This document shows, one piece after another, positions 33,858-44,500 of a stretch of 64,000 bases of DNA. Positions within the stretch are counted from its first letter, which is position 1, and every line of letters begins with the position of its first letter. The stretch lies in contig JAVKDJ010000025.1 in NCBI GenBank assembly GCA_040222275.1, forward strand, positions 1 through 64,000, given 5' to 3'. Under the pieces are notes generated by a model. The model was not told the DNA's origin and searched no databases. It worked only from the letters and a program-made list of their open reading frames with translations. Both the position numbers and the translations under genes were made by a program. Origin of the DNA: CAXBNB01 sp040222275 (lineage in GTDB: Bacteria; Bacteroidota; Bacteroidia; Cytophagales; Cyclobacteriaceae).

Positions 33858-35057
33858 ATGAAAAATACATTTAAATATATATGCAATATTTTGATGGCCA
33901 ACATTATGGCGATGACCATGATATCCTGCGGTGCAAGAACTGAAGAAGTATCAGAGGCGCACCACGAAGATGAGGATGGCGTAGAGTTAACTCAGGCACA
34001 ATACGAACAAGGGAAAATCGAATTGGGCTCAATTGCAAAAAGAAATATAGGCTCAGAGCTTCGTGTAAATGGAATGATCGACGTACCACCTCAAAGTAAT
34101 ATTTCTATTAATATGCCTTATGGTGGGTTTGTGAAGTTTACCAATATGCTACCAGGCACTTCTGTTAAAAAAGGCCAATTGTTGGCAGTAATTGAAAATC
34201 CTGAATTTATACAGTTTCAACAAGATTATTTAGAGGGTTTGGCGAACCAGGAATATTTAAAAGCAGAATTTGACCGCCAACAGGAATTGTTCAATGAGAA
34301 TGTAGCTTCGGGTAAAGCTTTCCAGCAAGCTAAAAGTGCCTATTTGGCAAATGAAGTCCGCATCAAAACGATGGAAGCCCGATTGAAACTAATAGGTTTT
34401 AATCCTGCCAAGATTTCTACCGGGGCGGTTTCAATATCCGTCAATATTTATTCCCCAGTTACTGGATATGTAAGAGAGATTTATACTAACATTGGAAAAT
34501 ACGTAGGTCCTAAAGATGTGATTATGGACATTACTAACTCTGATGATTTACACGTAGAACTCACTGTATATGAAAACGATATTCCCCAAATACAAAAAGG
34601 CCAGCGGATTCGATTTTCACTCGCTAATTCTCCTGAACAGTGGCGTGAAGCAGAGGTTTTTCTTATAGGTAGCGGCGTAAGAGAAGATCGATCTGTTACT
34701 GTACATGGGCACCTTAAAGAATTTTATGATGACCTTCTCCCAGGAATGTACGTAACGGCTAAAGTCGAAACCAATACCAATGAAGTTTGGGCGGTACCTG
34801 AATCTGCTGTGGTTCGTTTTGGGGGCAAACATTACATTTTTCATAATACCAATGAGCACATGGAAAAGGAAGGGAAAGTACATGCTTTCAAAATGCTAGA
34901 GGTGACGCCCGGATTTTCTGAAGATGGGTACAGACAAATTTCTTTGGTAGATTCGTCTATTGAATTAAGCAGTATCAAATTGGTTTCAGTGGGTGCTTTT
35001 ACATTGTTGGCCAAGGCAAAAAATACCGAAGAAGAAGGAGGTGGGCATGGACATTAA
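33858..35057 (+). CDS. RND efflux periplasmic adaptor (CzcB family), lipoprotein
   Basis: This 399-residue membrane-fusion protein has a lipoprotein signal (MTMISC), a His/Asp/Glu-rich patch (EAHHEDEDG), a barrel-sandwich segment PYGGFVKFTNMLPGTSVKKGQLLAVIENPEFI, a helical hairpin, and the second lipoyl half IYSPVTGYVREIYTNIG. The C-terminal beta domain ends with a His-rich tail GGGHGH. It bridges the CzcA pump and the outer-membrane factor. Its end overlaps the CDF-like gene by 11 bp. It appears complete. Confidence 0.93.
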   Translation: MKNTFKYICNILMANIMAMTMISCGARTEEVSEAHHEDEDGVELTQAQYEQGKIELGSIAKRNIGSELRVNGMIDVPPQSNISINMPYGGFVKFTNMLPGTSVKKGQLLAVIENPEFIQFQQDYLEGLANQEYLKAEFDRQQELFNENVASGKAFQQAKSAYLANEVRIKTMEARLKLIGFNPAKISTGAVSISVNIYSPVTGYVREIYTNIGKYVGPKDVIMDITNSDDLHVELTVYENDIPQIQKGQRIRFSLANSPEQWREAEVFLIGSGVREDRSVTVHGHLKEFYDDLLPGMYVTAKVETNTNEVWAVPESAVVRFGGKHYIFHNTNEHMEKEGKVHAFKMLEVTPGFSEDGYRQISLVDSSIELSSIKLVSVGAFTLLAKAKNTEEEGGGHGH

Positions 35058-35679
35058 ACTTCTGAACAAAGCTTTTATGCTTAGTGTGATCACAATATTC
35101 TACAATCTTGTGGAAGGTGGTATTTCTACTTTCTATGGTTCTAAGGATGAGACACTCGCCCTATTTGGTTTTGGTGTGGATAGTTTTGTAGAGGTGCTAT
35201 CGGGAATTGGTATTGCCCATATGATCTGGAGGATGGCAAAGTATGATATTTCGAAGAGGGATTCCTTTGAAAGGACAGCCCTGAAAATTACAGGTTCAGC
35301 CTTCTATGTACTTGCCACTGGCTTGGTTATTGGTGTTGTGATCAATCTATATGTAGGAGCAAGGCCAGTAACTACACAGGTAGGTATAGTCTTGTCTATT
35401 CTCTCTATTGCCACCATGTATTTTCTCTACAAGTCAAAATTAAAAGTTGGAAAAAAACTAAATTCTGCGCCAATCATTTCAGATGCAAATTGTACAAAGA
35501 CCTGTTTTTACCTTTCGTTTATCTTGTTAGGCTCGAGTCTCATTTACCAACTGTTCTCAATTCCGTATATCGATGAGGTGGGTAGCCTTGGGATAGCTTG
35601 GTATGCATTTAAAGAAGGCAAAGAAGCTTTTGATAAAGCTAACAACGACTCACTTAACTGTGATGACAACTGTTGTTAG
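35047..35679 (+). CDS. Cation diffusion facilitator-like membrane protein
   Basis: From the ATG at 35047 this protein has 210 residues. It has five or six membrane segments and the CDF-like motif GFGVDSFVEVLSGIG, in which the Asp of the metal site is kept. A normal CDF exporter has a C-terminal cytosolic domain of 80 or more residues; here it is replaced by a short tail with Cys-rich ends (NCTKTCF and NCDDNCC). It is co-oriented with and overlaps the adaptor gene. It could assist in metal export to the periplasm. Confidence 0.8.
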   Translation: MDIKLLNKAFMLSVITIFYNLVEGGISTFYGSKDETLALFGFGVDSFVEVLSGIGIAHMIWRMAKYDISKRDSFERTALKITGSAFYVLATGLVIGVVINLYVGARPVTTQVGIVLSILSIATMYFLYKSKLKVGKKLNSAPIISDANCTKTCFYLSFILLGSSLIYQLFSIPYIDEVGSLGIAWYAFKEGKEAFDKANNDSLNCDDNCC

Positions 35680-35680
35680 T

Positions 35681-35953
35681 ATGTACACAATCACCGAAGC
35701 AGGGTTGAGCTATATATTTGTGCAGGTGGAATCGCAGGAAGATGCCCAAGAACACGAAGATGGGGAGGGTCACACCCACGGGGAACCAAAATTGGTGTTT
35801 CAAAAGATTGAAATCAATGCTGGTGCTACCGACATTGGCTTTACCGAAGTGGTTCCGGCACAGAATATCCCCAGGGACCCGGTAATTGTCACAAAAGGGG
35901 CATATTATTTGCTTGCGGAGATGGGGAAAAACGAAAGAGGGCATCAGCACTAG
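35681..35953 (+). pseudogene. C-terminal remnant of a second RND adaptor (CzcB-like)
   Basis: This 90-codon frame begins MYTITEAGLSYIFVQVE and continues with a His/Glu-rich linker (EHEDGEGHTHGEP), VFQKIEINAGATDIGFTEV and VTKGAYYLLAEMGKNERGHQH. The order matches the last 90-100 residues of CzcB-type adaptors, but the barrel-sandwich and hairpin domains are absent. It starts 1 bp after the stop of the CDF-like gene. It is best read as the 3' end of an adaptor gene that lost its 5' part, perhaps when the CDF-like gene became inserted. A translated short metal-binding peptide cannot be excluded. Confidence 0.65.
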
Positions 35954-35964
35954 GTTTTTTTATT

Positions 35965-36040
35965 AATATGCCCAATCCTCAGTCTGTGTCAACAAATGAC
36001 GCTATCTTGCATTCAAGATATTCTGGGAATTGGGCATATT
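35965..36040. repeat. 12-bp perfect inverted repeat with nested hairpin
   Basis: AATATGCCCAAT (35965-35976) and ATTGGGCATATT (36029-36040) are exact inverted copies. Within the 52-bp loop, TATCTTG and CAAGATA form a second perfect stem (around 36003-36020). It lies right after the adaptor remnant and before the dehydrogenase gene. It could be a bidirectional terminator-like structure or the remains of a small mobile element. No transposase is present. Confidence 0.55.
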
Positions 36041-36108
36041 ATATTGAAATGCTAAAGGATAGCCCGCTATGCCATAAATATTAATGTCAATTTGACTTCC
36101 CCTAATAC

Positions 36109-38346
36109 ATGAATAAAATTTACTTTTCCTTTCTTTCATTACTCCTGTTTTTTTCCTGCCAACCTGCCTTTGACGAACCAGACATTCCGCTGGATCAATA
36201 TCAGGTTGAAGAGGGCTTCAATCTTGAATTGGTAGCGTCAGAGCCGTTTTTAGAGGCACCTGTTGCCATAGACTTTGACGATCAGGGAAGGATTTGGACC
36301 GCCGAAATGCGTGGATACATGCGGAATGTGGAAGGAAGTACCGAAGACCAGCCCACAGGTGTGATCAGTATATTGGAAGACCAGGATGGTGATGGCGTGG
36401 TGGACCATTCGAAGGTCTTTTTGGACAAACTGGTTATGCCCAGGTCATTGGCACTTGTCTATGGAGGTTTGCTCTATGCTACTCCTCCCAATCTGTGGTT
36501 TGTGGAAATAGAAAATGACAAACCTGTGAGGAAAATACTGGTGGACTCTGTGTATGCCGTAGGCGGCAACCCGGAGCACCAACCCAATGGCCTGATGATG
36601 AACATTGACAATTGGATATACAATGCCAAGTCAACGGCCCGCTACCAGAGGAAGAATGGAAAATGGATAAAAGAGGTGTCGTCCATGAAAGGCCAATGGG
36701 GCATATCAAAGGATAATTACGGACGACTCTACTACAACACCAACTCTACCCAACTAAAAGGGGACTATGTGCTTCCCAACCTTTTGATTAGGAATAAATA
36801 TTTCAAACCAAAAACGGGCATCAACAAGACCCTCACAAATAACCAAAAAGTATATCCTCTGATAGTCAACCCTGTAAATCGGGGGTACATCCCGGGGGTA
36901 TTGAACGAAGACAGCCTGCTGGTAAGGGTAACATCTGCATGTGCACCCCTGGTTTATCGCGGAGGCCGGTTTCCTGAAGGATACGACCAAAATGCATTCG
37001 TATGTGTACCTGAAGCCAACCTGATCAAACGCAATACGCTTGCCTTTCGCGATGGACTGACAGAAGCCAGCCAAGTTTGGGACAACAAGGAATTTCTTGT
37101 TTCTTCAGATCCTTTTTTCCGTCCGGTAAACTTGCACAACGGCCCTAATGGGGATATGTACATTGTAGATATGCACAGAGGCGTAATCCAACACAACGCC
37201 TTTCTGAGCCCTTACCTCAAAGAGCACATCAGGGCGAATGCGCTGGATACATTACTTGGTATGGGTAGGATTTTAAAAGTTACCCATGAGGCTGGCAAAA
37301 ATAAAACCCTTCCCAGACTAGACGATCTGTCGGCGCTGGAGTTGGTATCCTATTTAAAGGATAAAAATGGTTGGGTCAGGGATAGGGCACAGCACTATTT
37401 GGTTTACAAACAGCAGCAGGAGGCGGTTCCAGCGTTGAAGGAACTGCTCAATGATGCTGAGAACCCAATTGCGCAAACCCATGCCCTTTATACATTGAAA
37501 GCACTCGGAGGATTGACTTTCGACTTGCTGGCATCAGTGGCTGAAAAAAGTGCCCCAATGGTATGTGCGCACGCCCTGGTGAATACCCAGGAATTTGTTC
37601 ATCAGGACAAGGCTGGGGAGATGGAAGCCCTTGCGAAAACGTTGATGTCCAGAAAAGATGAAACCATAAACCTATACCTGAGTTTTGTGCTGGGGCCATG
37701 GTCTGAGACGACTGGCAATTCCTTTTTTCAGTTGCTAAAGGGTTTGTCAGACCAATATTCAAACAAGCCGCTTTTTCAGGAAGCCATATTGAGTGGACTA
37801 TCGGGTAAGGAGGAAGCCTATGTTGAATTCGTAAAGAACGCCAATGCCGAATCGGTGGAGTATTTGTCTGAGCAACTGGCTACCGCTCTTGACAACAAGG
37901 CCAATGAAAAAGAAAACTCCATTTTTAAGCCGTTTACACATCACGATGATTCCAGGACCAAAGGCATGCGCTTGTACAAAGGCATTTGTGCCGCCTGCCA
38001 CGGAGTTGATGGTTTGGGTATAGACGAACTCGCCCCTCCGTTGGAAGAATCAGAATATGTAACCGGACCAGTGGACAGGCTTGGTCTGATCATCCTGCAT
38101 GGACTACATGGCCCTGTGCATGTAAATGGCCAGCTGTACAAGCTTAATACTGTAATGCCTGGCCTGGTAAACAACAACCGCATGACCGACAAGGATATTG
38201 CCGACATCATCTCTTTCGTCACGAGTTCATTTTCCCGCCAGCCGAGGGGTATTTCCTCAAGGCAGGTTCAAAAGCTCCGGGACCTGAAACCCCAATCACC
38301 GGGTGGGTTTACCGAAGAAGAGTTGCTGGGAATGAATTGGGATTAG
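36109..38346 (+). CDS. PVC-type dehydrogenase with C-terminal cytochrome c, lipoprotein
   Basis: This 745-residue protein has a lipobox LLLFFSC, a beta-propeller of the membrane-bound dehydrogenase family (LELVASEPFLEAPVAIDFDDQGR, NLHNGPNGDMYIVDMHRG), an alpha-helical repeat section (about 410-610) and a cytochrome c domain with CAACH around residue 625. Such proteins are thought to oxidise sugars, alcohols or other small molecules and pass electrons to a cytochrome chain. It is a single gene between the metal efflux operon and the glucan locus regulator, on the plus strand. The substrate is unknown. Confidence 0.88.
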   Translation: MNKIYFSFLSLLLFFSCQPAFDEPDIPLDQYQVEEGFNLELVASEPFLEAPVAIDFDDQGRIWTAEMRGYMRNVEGSTEDQPTGVISILEDQDGDGVVDHSKVFLDKLVMPRSLALVYGGLLYATPPNLWFVEIENDKPVRKILVDSVYAVGGNPEHQPNGLMMNIDNWIYNAKSTARYQRKNGKWIKEVSSMKGQWGISKDNYGRLYYNTNSTQLKGDYVLPNLLIRNKYFKPKTGINKTLTNNQKVYPLIVNPVNRGYIPGVLNEDSLLVRVTSACAPLVYRGGRFPEGYDQNAFVCVPEANLIKRNTLAFRDGLTEASQVWDNKEFLVSSDPFFRPVNLHNGPNGDMYIVDMHRGVIQHNAFLSPYLKEHIRANALDTLLGMGRILKVTHEAGKNKTLPRLDDLSALELVSYLKDKNGWVRDRAQHYLVYKQQQEAVPALKELLNDAENPIAQTHALYTLKALGGLTFDLLASVAEKSAPMVCAHALVNTQEFVHQDKAGEMEALAKTLMSRKDETINLYLSFVLGPWSETTGNSFFQLLKGLSDQYSNKPLFQEAILSGLSGKEEAYVEFVKNANAESVEYLSEQLATALDNKANEKENSIFKPFTHHDDSRTKGMRLYKGICAACHGVDGLGIDELAPPLEESEYVTGPVDRLGLIILHGLHGPVHVNGQLYKLNTVMPGLVNNNRMTDKDIADIISFVTSSFSRQPRGISSRQVQKLRDLKPQSPGGFTEEELLGMNWD

Positions 38347-38398
38347 AGGTATTGCGTTACTGAAAATGAAGTGGAATACATATCTGATGGCATAGATG

Positions 38399-41269
38399 TT
38401 AATAATTAAGAATATACTCTGCCAGATTAACTTCACGAGCAATGCCCAATTTTTTTCTTAGCCGATACCGGCTTATTTCAACACCCCTCACTGAAATGTT
38501 GAGTAGGTTGGCAATTTCTTTGGAAGACAAGTTCATTCGGAGATATGCACTTAGCCTGCGTTCTTGTGGGCTTAAATTGGGAAACTCCGTTTTCAACCTT
38601 TCAGAAAAATCTCCATGTACCCTGTCGAAGTGAAATTCGAAGTGTTCCCAGTCATTGTCCTTGGTTTTGTTTTTATCTATGTTTTTTATGATTTTGGACA
38701 ATTCTTTGGACCGCTCAGGAATAGATTTTTTTTTCAATACGGCGTTCAGGCTATTTTTAATTTCAGATATAAATTCATTTTTATTGATTAATAGCATGGC
38801 TGAAGTAGCCAGTTCTTTGTTTTTGTGCTCTACCTCAGCTTTTAATTTTTCAGTTTTCAACTTGGCTATCTGATCATTGGACGCATCTATTACTGTGTTT
38901 TTTGCACTCAGTTCCCTTTCCTGCTTCATCGTCATGAGCTTTTTGTCTTTTTTGTACTTTTGGTTCTGAAAGGTCAGGGCTGAAAAAAGAATGACAAATG
39001 CCAGGGCGAAATAACCAAAGTAGGCCCACTTTGTTCTGAACCAGGGAGGAGCTATTTCAAAACCGAATGTGCTTGTGTTGCTGATCGTTCCATAAATATT
39101 TCTGGCTTGCAACTTGAATTCATAACCGCCTTCCCTAAGGTTTGTATATTCCTTTGATGCCCCTAGTGACCAATCAGACCAGTTTTCATCAAATCCCTCG
39201 AGCATGTACCTAAATTCTAGGTAGTCCGGGTCTTCATAGAAAGATGCGGCATAAGAAAAACGGACAGAATTTTGCTCATAAGGGAAGGTCTGATTGCCTA
39301 TCATACTATTTCTTACATAGCTGTCGCCAAAGGTATCGGTATGCTTTTTTGAATTGATTTCTATTTTCCTGATTATGGAGAAAAATGGTTGATTGAAATC
39401 TTTCTTGATCAACGGATTGTAGTGCACAAACCCTTCTTTCGCCCCAAAAATTATGTTTTGATGGTCCAATACAGCTATATGGGGCAAGTCATCATTGAGC
39501 AGTCCTTTGGTTTTGTTAAACAGGTTGGTTTCAATGTTATGTTCGCCCAGATTGTTAAATTTCACAACTCCTGCATTCGTCTCGGATATGAAATAGATGT
39601 TACCGAAAATGTCCTCTTTCATCATACGAATGCTATTGCCTGGACCAAATATTTCATTAAATTCCTTGTCCGGAATGAATGAATCCCTCTTTTCATTGTA
39701 GGTGTATATTCCATTTTGTGAAGCAAAAACCAGGCGGTTTCTTACCCTGAATACGTTGATGAGTAGGTTTGATGGAAAACCGTCATTGGAATTATAATAC
39801 CGGACATGTTGTATGCTGTCTAGTTCATTGGATAACCTTATTCGATATACACCCTTATACCCATGTGTCATCCATATGTTACCTTTTTGATCCTGCTCCA
39901 TTACCCTTGAAGATTCACTTAGTCCATCCAGTTGGTATTGATATTCCCACTTGTTAGATTTCCATTTGTACAATGCCAGTCCGAAATAGTTTCCTTCTAA
40001 AAGCAGGTTAGGAAGATTTTTAGGTTTCAAAAACATCCAACTCCCAATCTTTCCTCTTAGGTCTGTTTTTTTTTGAGCGTTGAACGCCATTGTGCCCTGG
40101 TTGTGTCCAATTAGAATTTCGTCATTTGCTTTAGAAATACTATACACCTGGCCTGCTGTATTCGGAATTTCTTTGAAATTCGAATCTCTTTTGTCTGAAT
40201 CAAAAAGGAAAACCCCATTATTTGTGCCCAGATATAATTTGGAATTGTCAAGAAATGAGGTGTATCCCGTGCCCGGCACCAGTTGTTCATTAATGATATT
40301 AAATGGGGAGCTTAGTTCAATATATGATATCCCATTGTTTAGACCCGCCCATAGATTTTCATGGACATCCTGATACAAGCTCAATATGGTTCTGCTGGAC
40401 ATTCCACGTTCTTTGTTTAAATGGCGGATAATTTTTCCTTCCAGCGAAAGAATGAAAAGCCCATTGTTTTGTGTTCCAATGGCTAATTGGCCGTTGGCAA
40501 GCAATATGGCACAATTGATCAGGCCTGATTTTAAAAGATCTCTTGCTTCCGAATTCCATCTGGAAAACGTAGATGTGTCGTATAGGAAAACTTCCCCGTC
40601 TTGTGTGGCTATCCATAATTGCCTATTGCCAAGTGGAATTATAGCTGCGATTTTATGTTTGTTGAAAACCTCACTATGAGTGATTTTTTGAAATGAAGTA
40701 TTCTCCATAAGCATAAGTCCCGAGTTCCACCCTTGAACATATAAATTTCCATTGACTAGAAAGGACATTTCCAGAGTGCTTTTCGGCTCGGCAACAATCA
40801 ATTTGTTTTGCTTGTATATGTATATGTTGTTGAATGTGCAGAAATAAATCGCTGTAGCACTTTTATAGATATGCCATGCTTCATCGAAATTGCGATAACG
40901 GGCAGGCAGGCTATCTGCTAGGGAAGTGTAATTCAAACTACCGTTTTGGTTACGGACAAAGTACCCAAAATCCCCCTGGCAACCGACATAAACCCTGCCT
41001 TCATCCCCAATTATTACTGAACGTACCTTAGTAGCATTTTTTACTGCGTAGAGGTTCCAGTTGATACCATCATATTCCAAAAGTCCGTGGTTGTTGCTGA
41101 AATACATGATACCTTGGTTGTCTTGTGCTATATCCCAGTTTTGGATGCCTGCACTGTATTCTTGTGGGCTGAAATTTTGAATTATAGGAAGCCCATACCT
41201 GCCGATTTGAGCCTTGGATAATAAGGGCCAGCAAATCAGGAGAGAGAAGATTGTCAATGTATTTCTCAA
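38399..41269 (-). CDS. Propeller/Y_Y_Y sensor with LuxR-type DNA-binding domain
   Basis: This 956-residue regulator has a signal peptide, a two-component-regulator propeller of many WxxxNxG-type blades (about 25-650), a Y_Y_Y domain (about 655-740; EFRYMLEGFDENWSDW), one membrane helix (WAYFGYFALAFVILFSALTF), a coiled coil, and a C-terminal LuxR helix-turn-helix (LSPQERRLSAYLRMNLSSKEIANLLNIS split over two motifs). It is like a hybrid sensor that skips phosphotransfer and binds DNA directly from the membrane. It is divergent from the SusC gene, so it probably senses a glucan oligosaccharide and controls the locus. Confidence 0.9.
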   Translation of the reverse strand: MRNTLTIFSLLICWPLLSKAQIGRYGLPIIQNFSPQEYSAGIQNWDIAQDNQGIMYFSNNHGLLEYDGINWNLYAVKNATKVRSVIIGDEGRVYVGCQGDFGYFVRNQNGSLNYTSLADSLPARYRNFDEAWHIYKSATAIYFCTFNNIYIYKQNKLIVAEPKSTLEMSFLVNGNLYVQGWNSGLMLMENTSFQKITHSEVFNKHKIAAIIPLGNRQLWIATQDGEVFLYDTSTFSRWNSEARDLLKSGLINCAILLANGQLAIGTQNNGLFILSLEGKIIRHLNKERGMSSRTILSLYQDVHENLWAGLNNGISYIELSSPFNIINEQLVPGTGYTSFLDNSKLYLGTNNGVFLFDSDKRDSNFKEIPNTAGQVYSISKANDEILIGHNQGTMAFNAQKKTDLRGKIGSWMFLKPKNLPNLLLEGNYFGLALYKWKSNKWEYQYQLDGLSESSRVMEQDQKGNIWMTHGYKGVYRIRLSNELDSIQHVRYYNSNDGFPSNLLINVFRVRNRLVFASQNGIYTYNEKRDSFIPDKEFNEIFGPGNSIRMMKEDIFGNIYFISETNAGVVKFNNLGEHNIETNLFNKTKGLLNDDLPHIAVLDHQNIIFGAKEGFVHYNPLIKKDFNQPFFSIIRKIEINSKKHTDTFGDSYVRNSMIGNQTFPYEQNSVRFSYAASFYEDPDYLEFRYMLEGFDENWSDWSLGASKEYTNLREGGYEFKLQARNIYGTISNTSTFGFEIAPPWFRTKWAYFGYFALAFVILFSALTFQNQKYKKDKKLMTMKQERELSAKNTVIDASNDQIAKLKTEKLKAEVEHKNKELATSAMLLINKNEFISEIKNSLNAVLKKKSIPERSKELSKIIKNIDKNKTKDNDWEHFEFHFDRVHGDFSERLKTEFPNLSPQERRLSAYLRMNLSSKEIANLLNISVRGVEISRYRLRKKLGIAREVNLAEYILNY

Positions 41270-41576
41270 AACACAATTAATTTATTGAGCTCAAATGTGA
41301 AATTTGATACCATACAAGTGTTGTAAGGGCTTAGTTTATAAAAGTACACAAAATGTTCTTAAAATACTCAATAGGGCACTTTTATTAGGTGTTTGATGTA
41401 GTAATGATGTAGTTGTTTATCATGCCCGTAGTATTTCTGTTGTGGTGAAAAATTATTCAGAAACAGTAAAGAGTGGCACTTTTGGAGCACAGTTCTTCAT
41501 TTGTGTGAAGGCATCTTTAACAGATGTCTTAAACATTGACACGAGAACAAAGAGTATTCAACAAAATTTAATAACT
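41270..41576. promoter_or_regulatory. Divergent intergenic region between regulator and SusC gene
   Basis: This 307-bp region separates the divergent regulator and SusC genes and should contain both promoters and the regulator's binding site. I find no confident consensus -7/-33 pair. CACTTTTG (near 41480) is a one-mismatch -7 box. The phrase TGATGTAGTAATGATGTAG (around 41394-41413) holds a short direct repeat ATGATGTAG/TGATGTAG that could be part of an operator. An alternative SusC start at 41442 would lie inside this region but lacks a signal peptide, so I reject it. Confidence 0.35.
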
Positions 41577-44500
41577 ATGAAACTAAAACTTTACATTTCG
41601 ATTGCATTGATGAGCCTTCTGGTTCATCCTGTGGTTTCCCAGGATTTAAACATCTCTGGAAAAATCACAGACAGCAATGGAGAAGGATTACCATTTGCCA
41701 GTATTGTGGTCAAAGGAACTACCAATGGCACAACATGCGATCTGGATGGTAATTATTCAATTGCAAACATTAATCAACAAGATGTGTTGGTTTATTCTTC
41801 CGTTGGTTTTGTGACCCAAGAGGTTCTTGTTGGATCGCAATCCATCATCAACATTACCCTCTCCGACGACATTACTTCTCTTGAAGAAGTAGTAGTGATT
41901 GGATATGGCACTACCAAAGAAAAAGAACTTACAGGTGCTGTGTCTGTGGTAAAGGGTGATGCGATAGAGGCATTGAACCCCACACGGGTAGAGCAGGCCT
42001 TGCAGGGCCAAACTCCAGGTGTAGATATTACTTCTCAGTCTGGGTCTCCAGGAGGTGGGTTTAATATCCGTATAAGGGGTATTTCTACCAATGGCGATAA
42101 CAAGCCTCTGGTACTTGTAGATGGAGTGGTATACGAAAACCTCGGATCTTTAAACCCATCCAGTATAGAAAGTATTAACATACTGAAAGATGCATCCAGT
42201 GGTATTTATGGTGTTCGTGGAGCAAACGGGGTTATTTTGATTACTACCAAAAAAGGAAAGAGAAATTCAAAGCCTGAGATAAGTGTGAGCTCCTATTATG
42301 GCGTACAAGAGACCTCCAGGAAATTGCCTGTTCTGAACGCATTTGAGTATGGTGTTCTTGCCAACGAAGCTTTTGCCGCCGGCAATAGTGCTGTGCCATT
42401 TAGCGATCCGGTGGCGTTAGGAACGGGAACTGATTGGCAAGATTTGGTATTCGAAAAAGCACCAATCCAAAACTACGATTTTCAGGTAAGGGGCGGAGGA
42501 GAATCCACTTCATATTCTTTTGGGGCAGGATATTTTTCTCAAGAGGGGATAGTAGGGCTGGACAAAGCCAGTTATGATAGGCTTACGGTCAACTTCAACA
42601 GCAATACCAAATTATCTGAAAAGCTAAGCCTGGATTTAATCACCAACTACACAGGTTCTGAAAGGAAAACACTCAACGAGAATTCCATCGGGTCTGTATT
42701 GTTCAACGCAGTGAACATGGCTCCTACAATGGCCCCTTATGATGCCAATGGAGATTTTACCCTAGCCAATGGCCTGGGAAGCGAAGTAATCAATCCTTTG
42801 GCTCAAATGGCTAATACTTACAATGACACCTGGGCAAACAGAGTATTTGGAAGGATAGGTTTAAACTACGAAATCTTCAAGGGGTTGACTGTTGAGTCAA
42901 GTCTTAACTTTGACTACACCAATGAGAGGTTTAAAGAGTTTATTCCCATTGTAAATTATGGTACAGGAAAAGTATTTAATCAAGTAGAAAGCTCTGTCAA
43001 CGAAAATCAAAAGAATTTTTGGAGTTACACCTGGGACAATGTGCTTTTTTATGAGAAGTCAATTTCCAGCGATCACAACATTAAGGCCACATTGGGTACT
43101 TCAAGCTACCGAACTCGTGGGGAGCATTTGTTTACCACTGGCTGGGGTATTCCAAACAACTCCGTAGAATTTGCGGATATTTCGAGGGCCAACGAAATAA
43201 GGATTGGAGGAGCACGATCTGAGCAATTTGACCAGCGCCTCATGTCCTATTTTGCCAGGGCAGAATACAACTACAAATATAAATACCTGATATCTGTTAT
43301 GGCCAGAAGGGATGGCTCTTCCAGGTTTGGCCCGGAGGACAAATTTGGGGTATTTGCTTCAGGATCGCTTGGATGGGTGATGACCGAAGAAGACTTTATG
43401 AGCAATGTAGATGCAATCGACTTTGCCAAACTAAGGGTAAGCTATGGTACCACCGGAAATGATAAAATAGGGGATTTCAGATATTTGTCTTCGTTAAACG
43501 GAGAGGGTGTATATGTTTTTGATGGAAATTCTTTGTCAATTGGCACTGCCACAGGAGGCTTGTCAAATCCTTTAATCCACTGGGAAAAAAACAATCAGTT
43601 TAACATAGGTCTGGATCTGGAATTCCTCAACGGTCATTTTGGGCTTACTGCCGACTATTTTATCAAAACTACAGAAGATCTGCTACTCGAAGTACCTGTT
43701 TCAGGCTTAACAGGAGTAGGTGCCCCGGGAGGAGCTTCACCAGTGGCAAATGCGGGATCTGTAAGAAACAAAGGGCTGGAGGTAGCATTGAGCTACACTG
43801 GCACTGTCAATGACCAACTCAAAATCAACGTTGGATATAATATCACCACTTTGAACAATAACACCTTAAGCCTCAACGATGGTGTTTCGTTTATCGATGC
43901 GGGTGGGTTTGGCATAGGTCAACTTCCCCCTACAAGGTGGGTCGTTGGACAACCGCTTGGGGCTTTTTATGGCCTGGTAACGGATGGGGTTTTTCAAACG
44001 GAAGAAGAAGTAGCGGCTGCCCCAGGTCAAACGGATGCTTCTCCCGGGGATATACGCTATGTGGATGTAGATGGAGACGGAACCTGGAACAACGAGAAAG
44101 ACAGAACATTTATAGGAAGCCCGATACCTTCCTTGTCTATGGGACTGACCGTAAGCCTTGACTATAAAAACTTCGATTTCTCGGCTTTCGCCAACGGAGG
44201 ATTTGGAAATGATGTAGTGAGAAACTACGAAAGAAACCTGCCCCTTACCAACAAGACATCTTATTATACACAAAGATGGACAGGTGAAGGGTCAACAAAT
44301 TCATTTCCACGTATAACAACTGGAGCCAATGACAATGACCTGTTTTCTGATTTTTGGTTGGAAAGCGGGGATTATGTACGAATCAAAAACATCCAATTGG
44401 GTTATACCATTCCATCGAATGTGATGAAAAAAATTGGAGCCACCAGCCTTAGGATATACACAGCAATCAACAACCTGTACACCTTTACAAAGTATCAGGG

